Shown in pieces: positions 36,002 through 44,846 of a stretch of 64,000 nt of DNA. The DNA lies in NCBI GenBank assembly GCA_002345575.1, contig DDVX01000016.1:73152-137151 (forward strand), given 5' to 3'. The notes beneath the pieces are model-generated. The model saw only the letters and a program-made list of their open reading frames with translations, made no database searches and had not been told where the DNA came from. Positions within the stretch are counted from its first letter, which is position 1. Each line of letters begins with the position of its first letter. This DNA is from Stutzerimonas stutzeri (GTDB lineage: Bacteria; Pseudomonadota; Gammaproteobacteria; Pseudomonadales; Pseudomonadaceae). The translations under genes and the position numbers were made by a program.

Positions 36002-36825
36002 TGCGCCAGGTCCGTTTCGATGGCAGCTTTGAAGGTTGGCGCGACGCTGCCCGCGCCCTTCTTGGTGAGGGCGTTGCGCCGCATCATCTGGAGTGGCTGA
36101 CCGGCCATGCCGCGGGCAGCCTGTTCGAGCAAGACGAAGCCCCCGCACCGAGCTCGTCCGCACCGAACATACGCATTCCGCGACAGTTGCTCGCCGAACT
36201 GCAGAGCGCCGCACGCTTTCGCAGCCGTGATCGCTGGAGCCTGCTTTACCGAATTCTCTGGCGGGTCGCCCAGGGCGACGGCGCCGCACGGCTGGCCGGC
36301 GATATCGACGGCAGCGAGCTGCATTCCCGCATCAAGGCGGTGCGCCGCGAAGCTCACCATTTGCATGCCTTTTTGCGTTTCAGCCCATCGGGGGCTGACA
36401 GTGCACCGGACTATGTAGCCTGGTTCGAGCCGGCCCACGACATCCTACTTAGTGCCGCACCGCACTTCGCCGAGCGCATGGGCCGGCATTCCTGGCTGAT
36501 CGCAACACCTGAGGATGCAGTGCTTTGGGATGGGATAACCATGCACTACGCTGACCCCTGCCCCCTTGTCTGGAGGCAGCTAGCGCAAGGTGCACAAGAC
36601 CCCGGCGCCGAGCTCTGGAAGGCCTATTACGAAAGCACCTTCAACCCCGCCCGACTCAACCGCGAGGTGATGCAGAGCAATCTGCCTGTGCGTTTCTGGA
36701 AGAACTTGCCAGAGGGCTCACTGATTCCGCAGCTGATGAGCCGCGCCCGCGCTGGAGCCCAGCGTGACGGCCAGGCCGAGCGGGTTGCGAGCAAAGCAGG
36801 CAAACGCATCGGCCGGGACAGCTAG
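36001..36825 (+). CDS. DUF4130 / TIGR03915-type DNA metabolism protein, partner of the radical SAM protein
   Basis: The product is 274 aa from the ATG at 36001 (a GTG one codon earlier is possible). Recognisable family segments are LYRILWRVAQGDGAARLAGDIDGSELHSRIKAVRREAHHLHAFLRF, the WFEPAHDILLSAAPHFAERMG block, and ALWKAYYESTFNPARLN-like FNPARLNREVMQSNLPVRFWKNLPE. In many bacteria this domain is fused to a uracil-DNA glycosylase-like C-terminal domain; here the protein ends soon after the DUF4130 part, so the glycosylase module is absent. The 1-bp overlap with the radical-SAM gene strongly suggests the two proteins act together. Confidence 0.85.
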   Translation: MRQVRFDGSFEGWRDAARALLGEGVAPHHLEWLTGHAAGSLFEQDEAPAPSSSAPNIRIPRQLLAELQSAARFRSRDRWSLLYRILWRVAQGDGAARLAGDIDGSELHSRIKAVRREAHHLHAFLRFSPSGADSAPDYVAWFEPAHDILLSAAPHFAERMGRHSWLIATPEDAVLWDGITMHYADPCPLVWRQLAQGAQDPGAELWKAYYESTFNPARLNREVMQSNLPVRFWKNLPEGSLIPQLMSRARAGAQRDGQAERVASKAGKRIGRDS

Positions 36826-36842
36826 CTGCGTTGCTAATACAT

Positions 36843-36897
36843 CGCTAAAAACAGCCTCGTCCCTGCATCGCTTAAGTCTTTGCAACGATTTTTAGCG
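36843..36897. repeat. Inverted repeat between the DUF4130 gene and pilU
   Basis: CGCTAAAAA (36843-36851) and TTTTTAGCG (36889-36897) form a perfect 9-bp inverted repeat separated by 37 nt. The right arm covers the pilU stop codon. The A/T-rich arms could give termination of either convergent transcript. Confidence 0.4.
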
Positions 36898-38037
36898 GAA
36901 GCTGCGCCCCGGATCATCGTCGCTAACTTCCAGGGCCAGCCCTTGGGAAACGCTGCTCAGATGCTCGCTGTCGGTTTCCGAGCCCAGCTTGATCATCAGG
37001 CGCAGGTCGTTAGAGGAGTCGGCGTGCAACAGGGCGTCTTCGTAGGTGATTTCACCCTGCACGTAGAGGTTGTACAGCGCCTGATCGAAGGTCTGCATAC
37101 CTAGGTCGGTAGAACGCTTCATCAGGCTCTTGAGCTCATGCACCTCGCCCTTGCGGATCAGGTCAGCGGCCAGCGGCGTGTTGATCAACACCTCGATCAC
37201 CGCCCGACGGCCCTTGCCATCGGGCGTCGGAATCAATTGCTGGGCAACGATGGCTTTCAGGTTCAGTGACAGATCCATCCACACCTGATTCTGGCGATCG
37301 GCAGGGAAGAAGTTGATGATCCGGTCCAGCGCCTGGTTGGCGTTGTTGGCGTGCAGCGTAGCCAGACAGAGGTGGCCGGTCTCGGCGAAGGCCACGGCGT
37401 AGTCCATGGTTTCACGAGCACGGATTTCGCCGATGAGGATCACGTCCGGCGCCTGGCGCAGGGTGTTCTTCAGCGCCACCTCGAACGAATCGGTGTCGAT
37501 GCCGACTTCGCGCTGGGTGACGATGCAACTCTGATGCTGATGGATGAACTCGATGGGATCTTCGATGGAGATAATATGACCGCTGGAGTTCTTGTTGCGA
37601 TAACCGACCATCGCCGCCAGTGAGGTGGACTTTCCGGTTCCGGTGGCACCGACGAAAAGCACCAGGCCACGCTTGGTCATGGCCAGGTCCTTGAGGATTC
37701 CCGGCAGATTGAGCTCATCGATGGTGGGTATATTGGTTTCGATGCGCCGAAGCACCATGCCGGCCAGGTTGCGCTGGTAGAAAGCGCTGACACGGAAGCG
37801 ACCGATACCACGTGCGCTAAGGGCGAAGTTGCATTCGTGGTTCTCAGTAAACTCGCGACGCTGCTGCTCATTCATTATTGCGTGCACGGTTTCGCGGGTC
37901 ATTTCCGGCGACATCGGCGTCTTGCTCACGGGCATGATTCTGCCGTTGACCTTGATCGACGGCGGCACGCCGGCGGTAATGAACAGGTCGGAGCCGCCTT
38001 TTTCCACCATCAGGCGCAACAGTTTTTCGAATTCCAT
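36892..38037 (-). CDS. pilU: Type IV pilus retraction ATPase accessory PilU
   Basis: The product is 381 aa, a secretion-ATPase family protein with Walker A GATGTGKST (130-138), Walker B-type DVILIGEIRARETM, and the His box GHLCLATLHANNA. PilU works with PilT to power pilus retraction. The C-terminal extension past the core (HADSSNDLRLMIKLGSET...) is typical for PilU. It lies 163 bp downstream of pilT. Confidence 0.95.
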   Translation of the reverse strand: MEFEKLLRLMVEKGGSDLFITAGVPPSIKVNGRIMPVSKTPMSPEMTRETVHAIMNEQQRREFTENHECNFALSARGIGRFRVSAFYQRNLAGMVLRRIETNIPTIDELNLPGILKDLAMTKRGLVLFVGATGTGKSTSLAAMVGYRNKNSSGHIISIEDPIEFIHQHQSCIVTQREVGIDTDSFEVALKNTLRQAPDVILIGEIRARETMDYAVAFAETGHLCLATLHANNANQALDRIINFFPADRQNQVWMDLSLNLKAIVAQQLIPTPDGKGRRAVIEVLINTPLAADLIRKGEVHELKSLMKRSTDLGMQTFDQALYNLYVQGEITYEDALLHADSSNDLRLMIKLGSETDSEHLSSVSQGLALEVSDDDPGRSFR

Positions 38038-38200
38038 CGTAGTACTCGCAGTCGTGGCGAAACCGAATCGGGCACTGCCCGGCCAGGTATCGAAGCCTGT
38101 TCAGAACCTCGCGGCCCAAAGGCCCGCAAGACAAAAAAGAAGTGCCGTTATAAGACGAGCATTCTGAGCCGTTTCAGCGCAGCAAGCCTGGTACGGGTTC

Positions 38201-39235
38201 TCAGAAGTTCTCTGGCTGCTTGGCTTTCTCCTTCGCACTGTCACGCGAGATGACACCTTTGGCGAGCAGGCTCTTGAGGCATGAGTCGAGGGTCTGCATA
38301 CCCAGCGAGCCGCCGGTCTGGATCGAGGAATACATCTGCGCGACCTTATCCTCGCGAATCAGGTTACGGATCGCCGGTGTGCCGATCATTATCTCGTGAG
38401 CCGCCACCCGACCACCGCCGACCTTTTTCATCAAGGTTTGGGAAATCACCGCCTGCAGCGATTCGGAAAGCATGGAGCGGACCATGGATTTTTCTTCGGC
38501 GGGGAATACGTCCACGACGCGGTCAATAGTCTTGGCGGCCGAGGTGGTGTGCAGGGTGCCAAATACCAGGTGCCCGGTTTCCGCGGCGGTTAGTGCTAGC
38601 CGGATGGTTTCCAGGTCACGCATCTCACCGACCAGAATGATGTCCGGGTCTTCACGCAGAGCTGAACGCAGCGCCTCGGAGAAGCCTAGGGTATCGCGGT
38701 GCACTTCACGCTGGTTAACCAAGCACTTCTTCGATTCGTGAACGAATTCGATGGGGTCTTCGATGGTGAGGATGTGCTGATATTTTGTGTTGTTCAGGTA
38801 GTCGAGCATGGCCGCGAGGGTCGTGGACTTGCCCGAGCCGGTGGGGCCGGTGACCAATACCAGGCCGCGCGGCACGTCGGTGATCTTGCGGAAGACTTCG
38901 CCCATGCCGAGATCTTCCATGGTCAGAACCTTGGACGGAATGGTCCGGAACACCGCACCACAACCACGGTTCTGGTTAAAGGCGTTAACTCGGAAACGCG
39001 CCACCCCTGGCACTTCGAAGGAAAAGTCGGTTTCGAGGAATTCTTCGAAGTCCTTTCGCTGCTTGTCATTCATGATGTCGTAGATCAGCGCATGCACCTG
39101 CTTATGGTCCATGGCCGGCAGGTTGATGCGGCGTACATCGCCATCAACGCGAATCATCGGCGGCAGACCGGAAGAAAGGTGCAAATCCGACGCACCCTGC
39201 TTGGCGCTGAAGGCCAGCAGTTCTGTGATATCCAT
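38201..39235 (-). CDS. pilT: Type IV pilus retraction ATPase PilT
   Basis: The product is 344 aa. It has an N-terminal PAS-like domain, Walker A GPTGSGKST (130-138), the Asp box (TIEDPIEFVH), Walker B DIILVGEMRDLETI, and the His box GHLVFGTLHTTSA. AIRNLIREDK near the end matches the PilT-specific retraction motif. The frame starts at 39247, but MDITELLAFSAKQGASD at 39235 is the conserved N-terminus. It powers pilus retraction for twitching and DNA uptake. Confidence 0.96.
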   Translation of the reverse strand: MDITELLAFSAKQGASDLHLSSGLPPMIRVDGDVRRINLPAMDHKQVHALIYDIMNDKQRKDFEEFLETDFSFEVPGVARFRVNAFNQNRGCGAVFRTIPSKVLTMEDLGMGEVFRKITDVPRGLVLVTGPTGSGKSTTLAAMLDYLNNTKYQHILTIEDPIEFVHESKKCLVNQREVHRDTLGFSEALRSALREDPDIILVGEMRDLETIRLALTAAETGHLVFGTLHTTSAAKTIDRVVDVFPAEEKSMVRSMLSESLQAVISQTLMKKVGGGRVAAHEIMIGTPAIRNLIREDKVAQMYSSIQTGGSLGMQTLDSCLKSLLAKGVISRDSAKEKAKQPENF

Positions 39236-39301
39236 GGGACTCCCCAATTACAAGCAAGCAGGTAGAATGCCGCGCAGACCCCTAGGCCGCGGCGCAGGTA
39301 A

Positions 39302-40024
39302 ATGTCCACGATAGCGAAGAATATTGCAAAGGTCGCAACGCGTATCCGTGAGGCGGCGCAAGCTGTGGGACGTGATCCCGGCACGGTCGGGCTGATGGCC
39401 GTAAGCAAGACGCAACCGGCAGCGGCCATTCGCGAAGCCCATGATGCCGGCCTGCTCGATTTCGGCGAAAACTATCTGCAGGAAGCTCTGGAAAAACAGG
39501 CCGAGCTTGCCGATCTCCCGCTTGTCTGGCATTTCATAGGGCCCATACAGTCGAACAAAACCAAGCCCATCGCCGAGCATTTCGACTGGGTGCACTCGGT
39601 TGATCGCCTGAAGATCGCCCAGCGCCTTTCGAAGCAGCGCCCCGCCGAACTGCCGCTGCTGAACGTCTGCCTGCAGGTCAATGTCAGCGGTGAGACGAGC
39701 AAATCCGGCTGCGCGCCCGAAGATGTCCCTGAGCTGGCCCGCGCCATCGCTGCGTTGCCCAATCTGCGCCTGCGTGGCTTGATGGCTATTCCTGAGCCCA
39801 CCGATGATGTCGCCGAGCAGCATGCGGCGTTCGCCAGTGTGCGGCAGCTGCAACAGCAGGTCGACGCTGAGCTGGACTGCCTTTCCATGGGCATGAGCCA
39901 GGACCTTGAAGCCGCCATCGCCGAAGGCGCCACTTGGGTACGTATTGGCACCGCGCTGTTCGGCGCCCGTAATTACCTCGCGCAGAGCGCTACTAAGCCT
40001 GCGCATGACCTGAGGAACAACTGA
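39302..40024 (+). CDS. YggS-family pyridoxal-phosphate homeostasis protein
   Basis: The product is 240 aa. The PLP-binding Lys lies in VGLMAVSKTQPA (about Lys36), with DFGENYLQEALEK, WHFIGPIQSNKT and LSMGMSQDLEAAIAEGATWVRIGTALFG as family signatures. It keeps free PLP in balance and affects amino-acid metabolism. The ATG-containing end overlaps proC by 1 base, and the yggS-proC-yggT order is conserved in proteobacteria. Confidence 0.94.
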   Translation: MSTIAKNIAKVATRIREAAQAVGRDPGTVGLMAVSKTQPAAAIREAHDAGLLDFGENYLQEALEKQAELADLPLVWHFIGPIQSNKTKPIAEHFDWVHSVDRLKIAQRLSKQRPAELPLLNVCLQVNVSGETSKSGCAPEDVPELARAIAALPNLRLRGLMAIPEPTDDVAEQHAAFASVRQLQQQVDAELDCLSMGMSQDLEAAIAEGATWVRIGTALFGARNYLAQSATKPAHDLRNN

Positions 40025-40848
40025 TGAACACTCCCCGCATTGCCTTCATCGGCGGCGGCAACATGGCCGCCAGCCTGATCGGCGGGCTGCGCGCTCAGAG
40101 CTTCGCTGCTGATGCTATCTGCGCCAGCGACCCGGGCGAAGAACAACGCAACAAGATCAGTACCGAACATGGCATCCGCACCTTCACGGATAATGCCGAT
40201 GCGCTGGCGAACGCTGACGTGGTGGTGTTGGCAGTCAAGCCGCAGATGATGCAGACGGTTTGCCGCGACCTTGCAGGCCAGCTCCAGGCGCGGCAACTGA
40301 TCGTCTCGATTGCCGCCGGCATCAGCTGTGCGAGTCTGCAGAACTGGCTCGGCCCGCAGCCGCGCGCCCTGGTGCGCTGCATGCCGAACACCCCGTCGCT
40401 GCTGCGCCAGGGGGTCAGCGGTCTTTACGCCAACGCCCAGGTCAGCGACACGCAAAAGCAGCAGGCCGAGCAATTGCTATCAGCGGTCGGCCTAGCCTTG
40501 TGGTTGGCTGACGAAGCGCTGATCGATGCCGTCACGGCGGTTTCCGGCAGCGGCCCCGCGTATTTCTTTCTGCTGATCGAAGCCATGACTGCCGCCGGTG
40601 AACAGCTCGGTCTGCCTCGCGAGACGGCCGCACAGCTGACTTTGCAAACTGCCCTGGGCGCCGCGCGCATGGCCTGCGAAAGCGATGTCGATGCCGCCGA
40701 ATTGCGCCGCCGCGTCACCTCACCGAACGGAACCACCGAAGCGGCAATCAAAACTTTCCAGACCGGCGGCTTCGAACAGCTGGTGCAACAGGCGCTGAAC
40801 GCCGCCGCGCGACGCTCGACCGAGCTCGCCGAACAACTGGGCCAATAA
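40024..40848 (+). CDS. proC: Pyrroline-5-carboxylate reductase
   Basis: This cytosolic NAD(P)H enzyme (274 aa) makes proline. The Rossmann loop is IAFIGGGNMAASLIGGL. AVKPQMMQTV, VRCMPNTPSLLRQGVSG and the C-terminal VTSPNGTTEAAIKTF are conserved ProC motifs. It is coupled to the upstream PLP-homeostasis gene. Confidence 0.97.
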   Translation: MNTPRIAFIGGGNMAASLIGGLRAQSFAADAICASDPGEEQRNKISTEHGIRTFTDNADALANADVVVLAVKPQMMQTVCRDLAGQLQARQLIVSIAAGISCASLQNWLGPQPRALVRCMPNTPSLLRQGVSGLYANAQVSDTQKQQAEQLLSAVGLALWLADEALIDAVTAVSGSGPAYFFLLIEAMTAAGEQLGLPRETAAQLTLQTALGAARMACESDVDAAELRRRVTSPNGTTEAAIKTFQTGGFEQLVQQALNAAARRSTELAEQLGQ

Positions 40849-40858
40849 AGGAGCATTC

Positions 40859-41449
40859 ATGTCCCAACTCTCGCAAGCCCTGATCCTGATCATCCAGACC
40901 CTCGGCAGCCTGTATCTGCTGATCGTGCTGCTGCGCTTCATCCTGCAACTGGTGCGCGCCGACTTCTACAACCCGCTGAGCCAGTTCATCGTCAAGGTGA
41001 CGCACCCGCTGCTGCAGCCACTGCGCCGGGTGATCCCCAGCATCGGCAGCCTCGATCTGTCCTCGCTGGTGCTGGCGCTTATCGTGCAGGTCCTGCTGAT
41101 GGCAGCCATCCTCATGCTGACCTACGGCGGCATCGGCAACCCGCTACAACTACTTGTCTGGGCCATCATCGGCATTACCGGGCTGTTCCTGAACATCTTC
41201 TTTTATGCCCTGATCATCAGCGTGATTCTGTCCTGGGTCGCTCCGGGCAGTCACAATCCCGGTGCACAGCTGATCAGCCAGATCACCGAGCCGGCACTGG
41301 CGCCCTTCCGTCGCCTGCTGCCCAACCTCGGCGGGCTGGACCTATCGCCGATCTTTGCTTTTCTGGCGATAAAACTGCTGGAAATGCTGGTAATCAACAA
41401 CCTGATCATCATGTCCGGTATGCCCAGGATCCTGCACGCGCTGGTCTGA
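40859..41449 (+). CDS. YggT family integral membrane protein
   Basis: The product is 196 aa with two YggT repeats, each a membrane helix pair with a conserved turn (ILQLVRADFYNPLSQFIVKVTHPLLQPLRRVIPSIG and VILSWVAPGSHNPGAQLISQITEPALAPFRRLLPNLGG). Function is not established; the family has been tied to osmotic stress and cell division in other bacteria. A GGAG site lies 7 bp before the ATG. Confidence 0.9.
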   Translation: MSQLSQALILIIQTLGSLYLLIVLLRFILQLVRADFYNPLSQFIVKVTHPLLQPLRRVIPSIGSLDLSSLVLALIVQVLLMAAILMLTYGGIGNPLQLLVWAIIGITGLFLNIFFYALIISVILSWVAPGSHNPGAQLISQITEPALAPFRRLLPNLGGLDLSPIFAFLAIKLLEMLVINNLIIMSGMPRILHALV

Positions 41450-41496
41450 TCAGTCCGGCTCTTGCCGGCTTTGGGTGACAGGTCACAGGCGCCTGA

Positions 41497-41531
41497 TTGA
41501 CCCGAGTGGGGCGAGGGGCATAATCGCCCCA
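41497..41531 (+). promoter_or_regulatory. Putative sigma-70 promoter of the dynamin-like gene
   Basis: TTGACC (41497-41502) and CATAAT (41519-41524) are spaced by 16 bp, ending 29 bp before the ATG. The region also forms TGGGGCGA / TCGCCCCA (41507-41514 and 41524-41531), so an operator or hairpin overlaps the -10. Confidence 0.5.
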
Positions 41532-41553
41532 TCGCCTTCAGGACGCGCAGATC

Positions 41554-43503
41554 ATGGAACGACTCGACCGGCAGCTAGACGCCTACGTCAACTGGAAACG
41601 CGACCTGATTCGCGAGATTACCCGCTATCGCAGCTGGCTCATCCACAACCGCCTCAACTCCGGCACCGTGGATGCGCACCTGGAGCGCACCATCAAGCAG
41701 CTGCGCACCGATCACATTACCCTGGCCTTCGTCGGCGAGTTCTCCCGCGGCAAGACCGAGCTGATCAACAGCCTGTTCTTCACCAAATACGGCCAGCGCA
41801 TCCTGCCTTCGCGCGCCGGGCGTACCACCATGTGCCCGACCGAACTGTTTTTCGATCCGCGCATGGAACGCTCTTTCATTCGTTTGCTACCAATCGAATC
41901 ACGCGTGGAAGACGCCAGTATCGCCCAGCTCAAACGCACACCGCGTTTCTGGCTGGACCTGCCGTTGAACCTGGACGATCCCAACAGCATGATCGAAGCC
42001 TTCAGCCAGGTTGCAGCCATCAAGTCGATGCCGGTTGAGCGAGCCATTCAACTTGGTTTTCATCCGGACGCGCTGGAAAGCTCCGATAATCCTGGCGAAG
42101 TGCTGGTGCCGGCCTGGCGCCACGCCATGGTCAATTTCGACCACCCACTACTGCGCCAAGGCCTGCGCATCCTCGACACTCCCGGCCTCAATGCCTTGGG
42201 CAGCGAGCCCGAGCTCACACTATCAATGCTGCCCAGCGCTCAGGCGGTGGTCTTCCTGCTGTCTGCCGATACCGGTGTCACCGCCAGCGACATGGACATC
42301 TGGCAGCAGCACATACGCCAGCTCGACGATAGCCAGCAGCGCCTATTCGCCGTCCTCAACAAGATCGACGTACTGTGGGACGACGTCAGCGGCGAAGCGT
42401 TTGTGGAGGACGCCATACAGCGAATTCGCGCTAGCACGGCACAGCAACTGGGGATCGCCACCGAGGATGTACTGCCGCTATCCGCCAAGCAGGCCTTGCG
42501 CGCCAGAATCCATAACGACAGCGCACTGTTGCAACGCAGCCGGCTAGAGACGCTGGAGACGCTGCTTTGCGAACGCATCCTGGCCAGGAAGGAGCAACTG
42601 CTTGAGCAGCAAGTGGTACGCCAGGTCCTGGCGCTGCTTCAAAACAGCCAGCACATTCTCGACCTGCGCCTCAACAAGGTGCGCCAACAGGGCGAGCTGC
42701 TCGACAGTCATCGTTTGGACAGCGGCCAGATGCTGCTGGAGCTGACTGCCCGCACCCGCCACGACCACAACCAGCACCACAAGCGCCTGCTGCAGCTGAA
42801 AACCAATCAGCGCCTGCTGCAACGCCAGGGCGAGCTGCTACGCGCCACAGTGCGTCCAGAACGCCTGGAAGAACACCTGACCCGCCTGCATCGCAGCCTG
42901 CGCGGCAGCCTAACCACGTTGGGCATCAACCTCAGCATCCTGCACTTTTTTCGCTCGGTGGAGCAGGACCTGGGGATGCTGGAGCAGGAGGCCGTCCTGG
43001 CCAACAAAATGGTGATCGCTCTCTACAGCCGCCACAACGAAGAAAATCAGCTGCAAGGCGTCGATGCGCCGCTTTTTCAGCTGGCCCCCTACCTGCAGGA
43101 ACTCAAGGTCCTGCAGAACAAGGCGGATCAGTTCCGCCTGCAGCTCAAGACCCTACTGACCGAGCAGCACGCCCTCACCCGCCGCTTCTTCGCAACCTTG
43201 GTGCAGGAAGTGATTGCCCTGCACCAGCGCCTTCGTCAGGAAGCAGAACACTGGGCTGCCGAAGCCCTGATGCCGCTCATGCAGCACTCGCTGGAGAACA
43301 AGCAACAGCTCGAAACGCATATGCTGCGTCTCAAGAGCCTGGCGCAAAGCAACCAGCAGAACAGCCAGCGCAGCCGTCAACTGGCACGCTACGAGCTCGA
43401 GTTGCGCCAGCAGCTGAGCCAGGCCGGTGAAATGCTCAGGCTACTGCGCCGCCCGGCACCAACCCGGCGCCAAGGCAAGGTGGTCAGTATCGTTACGGGC
43501 TGA
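41554..43503 (+). CDS. Dynamin-like GTPase family protein
   Basis: The product is 649 aa. The GTPase domain has P-loop GEFSRGKTE (61-69), a Thr-rich G2 region (GRTTMCPTE), G3 DTPG (208-211) and G4 NKID (269-272). The remaining ~370 residues are helical, with extended coiled coil rich in Gln, Leu and Arg and no clear transmembrane segment. Bacterial dynamin-like proteins bind and remodel membranes or act in stress and phage tolerance; the role of this one cannot be specified. It sits alone between yggT and metX with its own likely promoter. Confidence 0.82.
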   Translation: MERLDRQLDAYVNWKRDLIREITRYRSWLIHNRLNSGTVDAHLERTIKQLRTDHITLAFVGEFSRGKTELINSLFFTKYGQRILPSRAGRTTMCPTELFFDPRMERSFIRLLPIESRVEDASIAQLKRTPRFWLDLPLNLDDPNSMIEAFSQVAAIKSMPVERAIQLGFHPDALESSDNPGEVLVPAWRHAMVNFDHPLLRQGLRILDTPGLNALGSEPELTLSMLPSAQAVVFLLSADTGVTASDMDIWQQHIRQLDDSQQRLFAVLNKIDVLWDDVSGEAFVEDAIQRIRASTAQQLGIATEDVLPLSAKQALRARIHNDSALLQRSRLETLETLLCERILARKEQLLEQQVVRQVLALLQNSQHILDLRLNKVRQQGELLDSHRLDSGQMLLELTARTRHDHNQHHKRLLQLKTNQRLLQRQGELLRATVRPERLEEHLTRLHRSLRGSLTTLGINLSILHFFRSVEQDLGMLEQEAVLANKMVIALYSRHNEENQLQGVDAPLFQLAPYLQELKVLQNKADQFRLQLKTLLTEQHALTRRFFATLVQEVIALHQRLRQEAEHWAAEALMPLMQHSLENKQQLETHMLRLKSLAQSNQQNSQRSRQLARYELELRQQLSQAGEMLRLLRRPAPTRRQGKVVSIVTG

Positions 43504-43697
43504 GCCTGGCGTTGCGATTGCAAGTCGAGCGAGTCGCCTAACCGTGGCAGGTAGGCCAAGCAAACAGCTGAAGAAGCGGAATTTACCCACTCTTAATCAG
43601 CTCTTTGACGCTATGTTTAACGCGGCACTGCCAACGTAGGTAGTTTTTCAACGGTCTGCTAGACTTTGCCGCCCTCTTCAACCACGAGCCAGGGTCG

Positions 43698-44837
43698 ATG
43701 CCCACTGCTATTCCAGCCGATTCCGTTGGTCTGGTGAGTCCGAAGGTCGTGCATTTCGCCGAACCGCTTGCACTCGCCTGTGGCCGTACACTGCATGATT
43801 ACCAACTGATCTACGAAACCTACGGCACGCTTAACGCAAGCCGTAGCAATGCCGTGCTGATTTGCCATGCTCTGTCCGGGCATCATCATGCCGCCGGGTA
43901 CCACAGCATGGACGAGCGCAAGCCCGGCTGGTGGGACGCCTGCATCGGGCCGGGTAAGGCCATCGATACCAATCGCTTCTTCGTAGTCAGCCTGAACAAC
44001 CTCGGCGGCTGCAACGGCTCGACCGGCCCCAGTAGCCTGAACCCTGCGACCGGCAAGCCCTACGGCGCGGATTTTCCAGTAGTCACCGTAGAGGACTGGG
44101 TCCACAGCCAGGCGCGCCTGGCCGACATGCTGGAAATCCAACAGTGGGCAGCAGTGGTGGGCGGCAGCCTGGGTGGCATGCAGGCGTTGCAATGGGCCAT
44201 CAGCTATCCCGAGCGGATTCGGCACTGCGTGGCAATTGCCTCGGCGCCCAAGCTTTCCGCACAGAACATCGCCTTTAATGAAGTGGCACGCCAGGCCATT
44301 CTCTCGGACCCCGAGTTTCACGGCGGGCACTTTCAGGAGCAGGGCGTGATCCCTCGCCGCGGGCTGATGCTGGCGCGCATGGTCGGCCATATCACCTACC
44401 TGTCCGACGATGCCATGGGCACCAAATTCGGGCGCGGCCTGAAGAGCGAGAAGCTCAACTACGATTTCACCAGCGTGGAATTCCAGGTCGAAAGTTACCT
44501 GCGCTACCAGGGCGAAGAATTCTCCAGCCGTTTTGACGCCAACACCTACCTGCTGATGACCAAAGCACTGGACTATTTCGACCCGGCTGCGGCCCATGGC
44601 GATAACTTGGCCAGCACCTTCGCAACGGCCAAAGCCGATTTCTGTGTGATCTCATTCACCACCGACTGGCGCTTCTCACCGGAGCGCTCGCAGGAAATCG
44701 TCAACGCATTGATGGCTGCGCGCAAGAACGTCTGCTATCTGGAAGTCGATGCGCCCCAGGGCCACGATGCCTTCCTGATCCCCATCCCGCGCTATCTGCA
44801 GGCCTTCAGCAGCTACATGAATCGCATCGTTCTATAA
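43698..44837 (+). CDS. metX: Homoserine O-acyltransferase (MetX family)
   Basis: The product is 379 aa with an alpha/beta-hydrolase fold. The nucleophile is Ser157 (VVGGSLGGMQALQW), with the late Asp and His in TDWRFSPERSQEIV and QGHDAFLIP. It acylates homoserine in methionine synthesis. In Pseudomonas the MetX enzymes paired with metW use succinyl-CoA, which I take as likely here. The upstream 194 bp contain no other gene. metW follows after 9 bp. Confidence 0.95.
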   Translation: MPTAIPADSVGLVSPKVVHFAEPLALACGRTLHDYQLIYETYGTLNASRSNAVLICHALSGHHHAAGYHSMDERKPGWWDACIGPGKAIDTNRFFVVSLNNLGGCNGSTGPSSLNPATGKPYGADFPVVTVEDWVHSQARLADMLEIQQWAAVVGGSLGGMQALQWAISYPERIRHCVAIASAPKLSAQNIAFNEVARQAILSDPEFHGGHFQEQGVIPRRGLMLARMVGHITYLSDDAMGTKFGRGLKSEKLNYDFTSVEFQVESYLRYQGEEFSSRFDANTYLLMTKALDYFDPAAAHGDNLASTFATAKADFCVISFTTDWRFSPERSQEIVNALMAARKNVCYLEVDAPQGHDAFLIPIPRYLQAFSSYMNRIVL

Positions 44838-44846
44838 GGAGCCACC

